6,416 bases of DNA from an uncultured Streptococcus sp. (lineage in GTDB: Bacteria > Bacillota > Bacilli > Lactobacillales > Aerococcaceae), in assembly GCA_916050055.1 (NCBI GenBank), contig CAJZJY010000064.1:1-6416 (forward strand), written 5' to 3'. The notes under the pieces are model-generated. The model did no database searches and was not told the DNA's origin. It saw nothing but the letters and a program-made list of their open reading frames with translations. The position numbers and the translations under genes are program-made. Every line of letters starts with the position of its first letter. Within the stretch, counting starts at the first letter, position 1. Positions 5,672 through 6,416 of this stretch are shown piece after piece.

Positions 5672-6416
5672 ATGACAAACACAGTAAATTTAGATTGGAA
5701 TAATTTAGGATTCGATTACATTAAAACAGACTTACGTTTCATCAGCTATTACAAAGATGGCGAGTGGGACGAAGGTGCATTGATTGAAGATAATGTCTTA
5801 AAAGTAGACGAAGCGGCAACAGCACTTCATTACGGACAACAATGTTTCGAAGGATTAAAAGCATACCGTTGTAAAGATGGTAGCATCAACTTATTCCGTG
5901 TCGACCAAAACGCTGCTCGTATGGCGCGTTCATGCCGTCGATTACTCATGCCTGAATTTCCAGAAGAACGTTTTATCGAAGCCGTGAAAAAAGTGGTAAA
6001 AGCAAACGAACAATGGTTACCACCTTATGGAACTGGCGGAAGCTTATATATCCGTCCATTTATGATTGGGGTCGGAAATAATGTTGCGGTTCGCCCTGCA
6101 ACAGAATATATTTTCTCAATCTTTGTAATGCCAGTAGGAGCTTACTTCAAAGGTGGATTAACTCCAACGAACTTCATCGTTTCTGAATACGACCGTGCAG
6201 CACACGTAGGTACAGGCGCTGCTAAAGTCGGAGGGAACTATGCGGCAAGCTTACTTCCTGGTAAAGAAGCCAAAGAACGTCATTTCAGTGACTGTATTTA
6301 CCTAGATCCATTGACACATACAAAAATTGAAGAAGTAGGGGCTGCGAACTTCTTTGGGATTACTAAAGATAACCAATTTATTACGCCTTACTCTCCATCT
6401 ATTTTACCAAGTATTA
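5672..6416 (+). CDS. ilvE: Branched-chain amino-acid aminotransferase (3' end outside window)
   Basis: PLP enzyme of fold type IV that interconverts leucine, isoleucine and valine with their 2-oxo acids, using 2-oxoglutarate/glutamate. The frame is open from ATG 5672 for 248 codons to the window edge, roughly 70% of the usual 340-360 residues. The sequence is of the longer, eukaryote-like BCAT class (as Bacillus IlvK/YwaA). It shows [15 protein letters not shown] at 52-66, the arginine-rich [17 protein letters not shown] at 75-91, YIRPF at 126-130, the catalytic PLP lysine Lys185 in [15 protein letters not shown], and EEVGAANFF at 220-228, with a Glu that contacts the cofactor. The ribosome binding site is weak: TAGGG with 5-nt spacing, or GGAAAG (5656-5661) further back. 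In lactic acid bacteria this enzyme often works in catabolism of branched-chain amino acids as well as synthesis. Confidence 0.93.
   Translation, partial: MTNTVNLDWNNLGFDYIKTDLRFISYYKDGEWDEGALIEDNVLKVDEAATALHYGQQCFEGLKAYRCKDGSINLFRVDQNAARMARSCRRLLMPEFPEERFIEAVKKVVKANEQWLPPYGTGGSLYIRPFMIGVGNNVAVRPATEYIFSIFVMPVGAYFKGGLTPTNFIVSEYDRAAHVGTGAAKVGGNYAASLLPGKEAKERHFSDCIYLDPLTHTKIEEVGAANFFGITKDNQFITPYSPSILPSI

Overview
The window looks like chromosomal core DNA from a low-GC Gram-positive bacterium, most likely a member of the Lactobacillales. The reasons are strong AGGAGG-type ribosome binding sites, AT-rich intergenic DNA, the gene order hprK-lgt-gpsA-galU-trxB, and a Ser/Thr-rich Gram-positive lipoprotein. 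I lean towards the Carnobacteriaceae/Aerococcaceae side, but the sequence alone does not fix the genus. There are no insertion sequences, phage genes, CRISPR arrays, tRNAs or rRNAs.

Layout: (1) Bases 1-64 hold the first 21 codons of a gene on the minus strand that leaves the window. It has a strong ribosome binding site and promoter. (2) Bases 65-260 are a divergent control region with a 25-bp pure A/T tract and an extended -10 promoter for hprK, whose spacer holds a partial CcpA (cre)-like sequence. (3) Bases 261-4007 are a tight cluster on the plus strand: hprK (HPr kinase/phosphorylase), lgt (prolipoprotein diacylglyceryl transferase), gpsA (glycerol-3-phosphate dehydrogenase) and galU (UTP-glucose-1-phosphate uridylyltransferase), with gaps of 11, 12 and 22 bp. 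(4) A 97-bp gap holds a possible internal promoter, a hairpin and a five-codon mini-ORF ahead of trxB (thioredoxin reductase, 4105-5049). (5) A clear intrinsic terminator at 5056-5099 closes the operon. (6) A new transcription unit starts with a small lipoprotein of unknown function (5217-5651). Twenty bp later comes a branched-chain amino-acid aminotransferase (5672 onward) that runs off the window.

Functional links: HPrK sets the phosphorylation state of HPr-Ser46 and so controls carbon catabolite repression. GpsA makes glycerol-3-phosphate for phospholipids, phosphatidylglycerol is the lipid donor for Lgt, and GalU makes UDP-glucose for glycolipid anchors, capsule and galactose use. The middle of the operon therefore has a cell-envelope theme, and TrxB adds thiol redox control. 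The downstream lipoprotein is a predicted Lgt substrate.

I found no convincing previously undescribed system. The two places most worth a second look are the galU-trxB leader and the uncharacterised lipoprotein placed in front of the aminotransferase.
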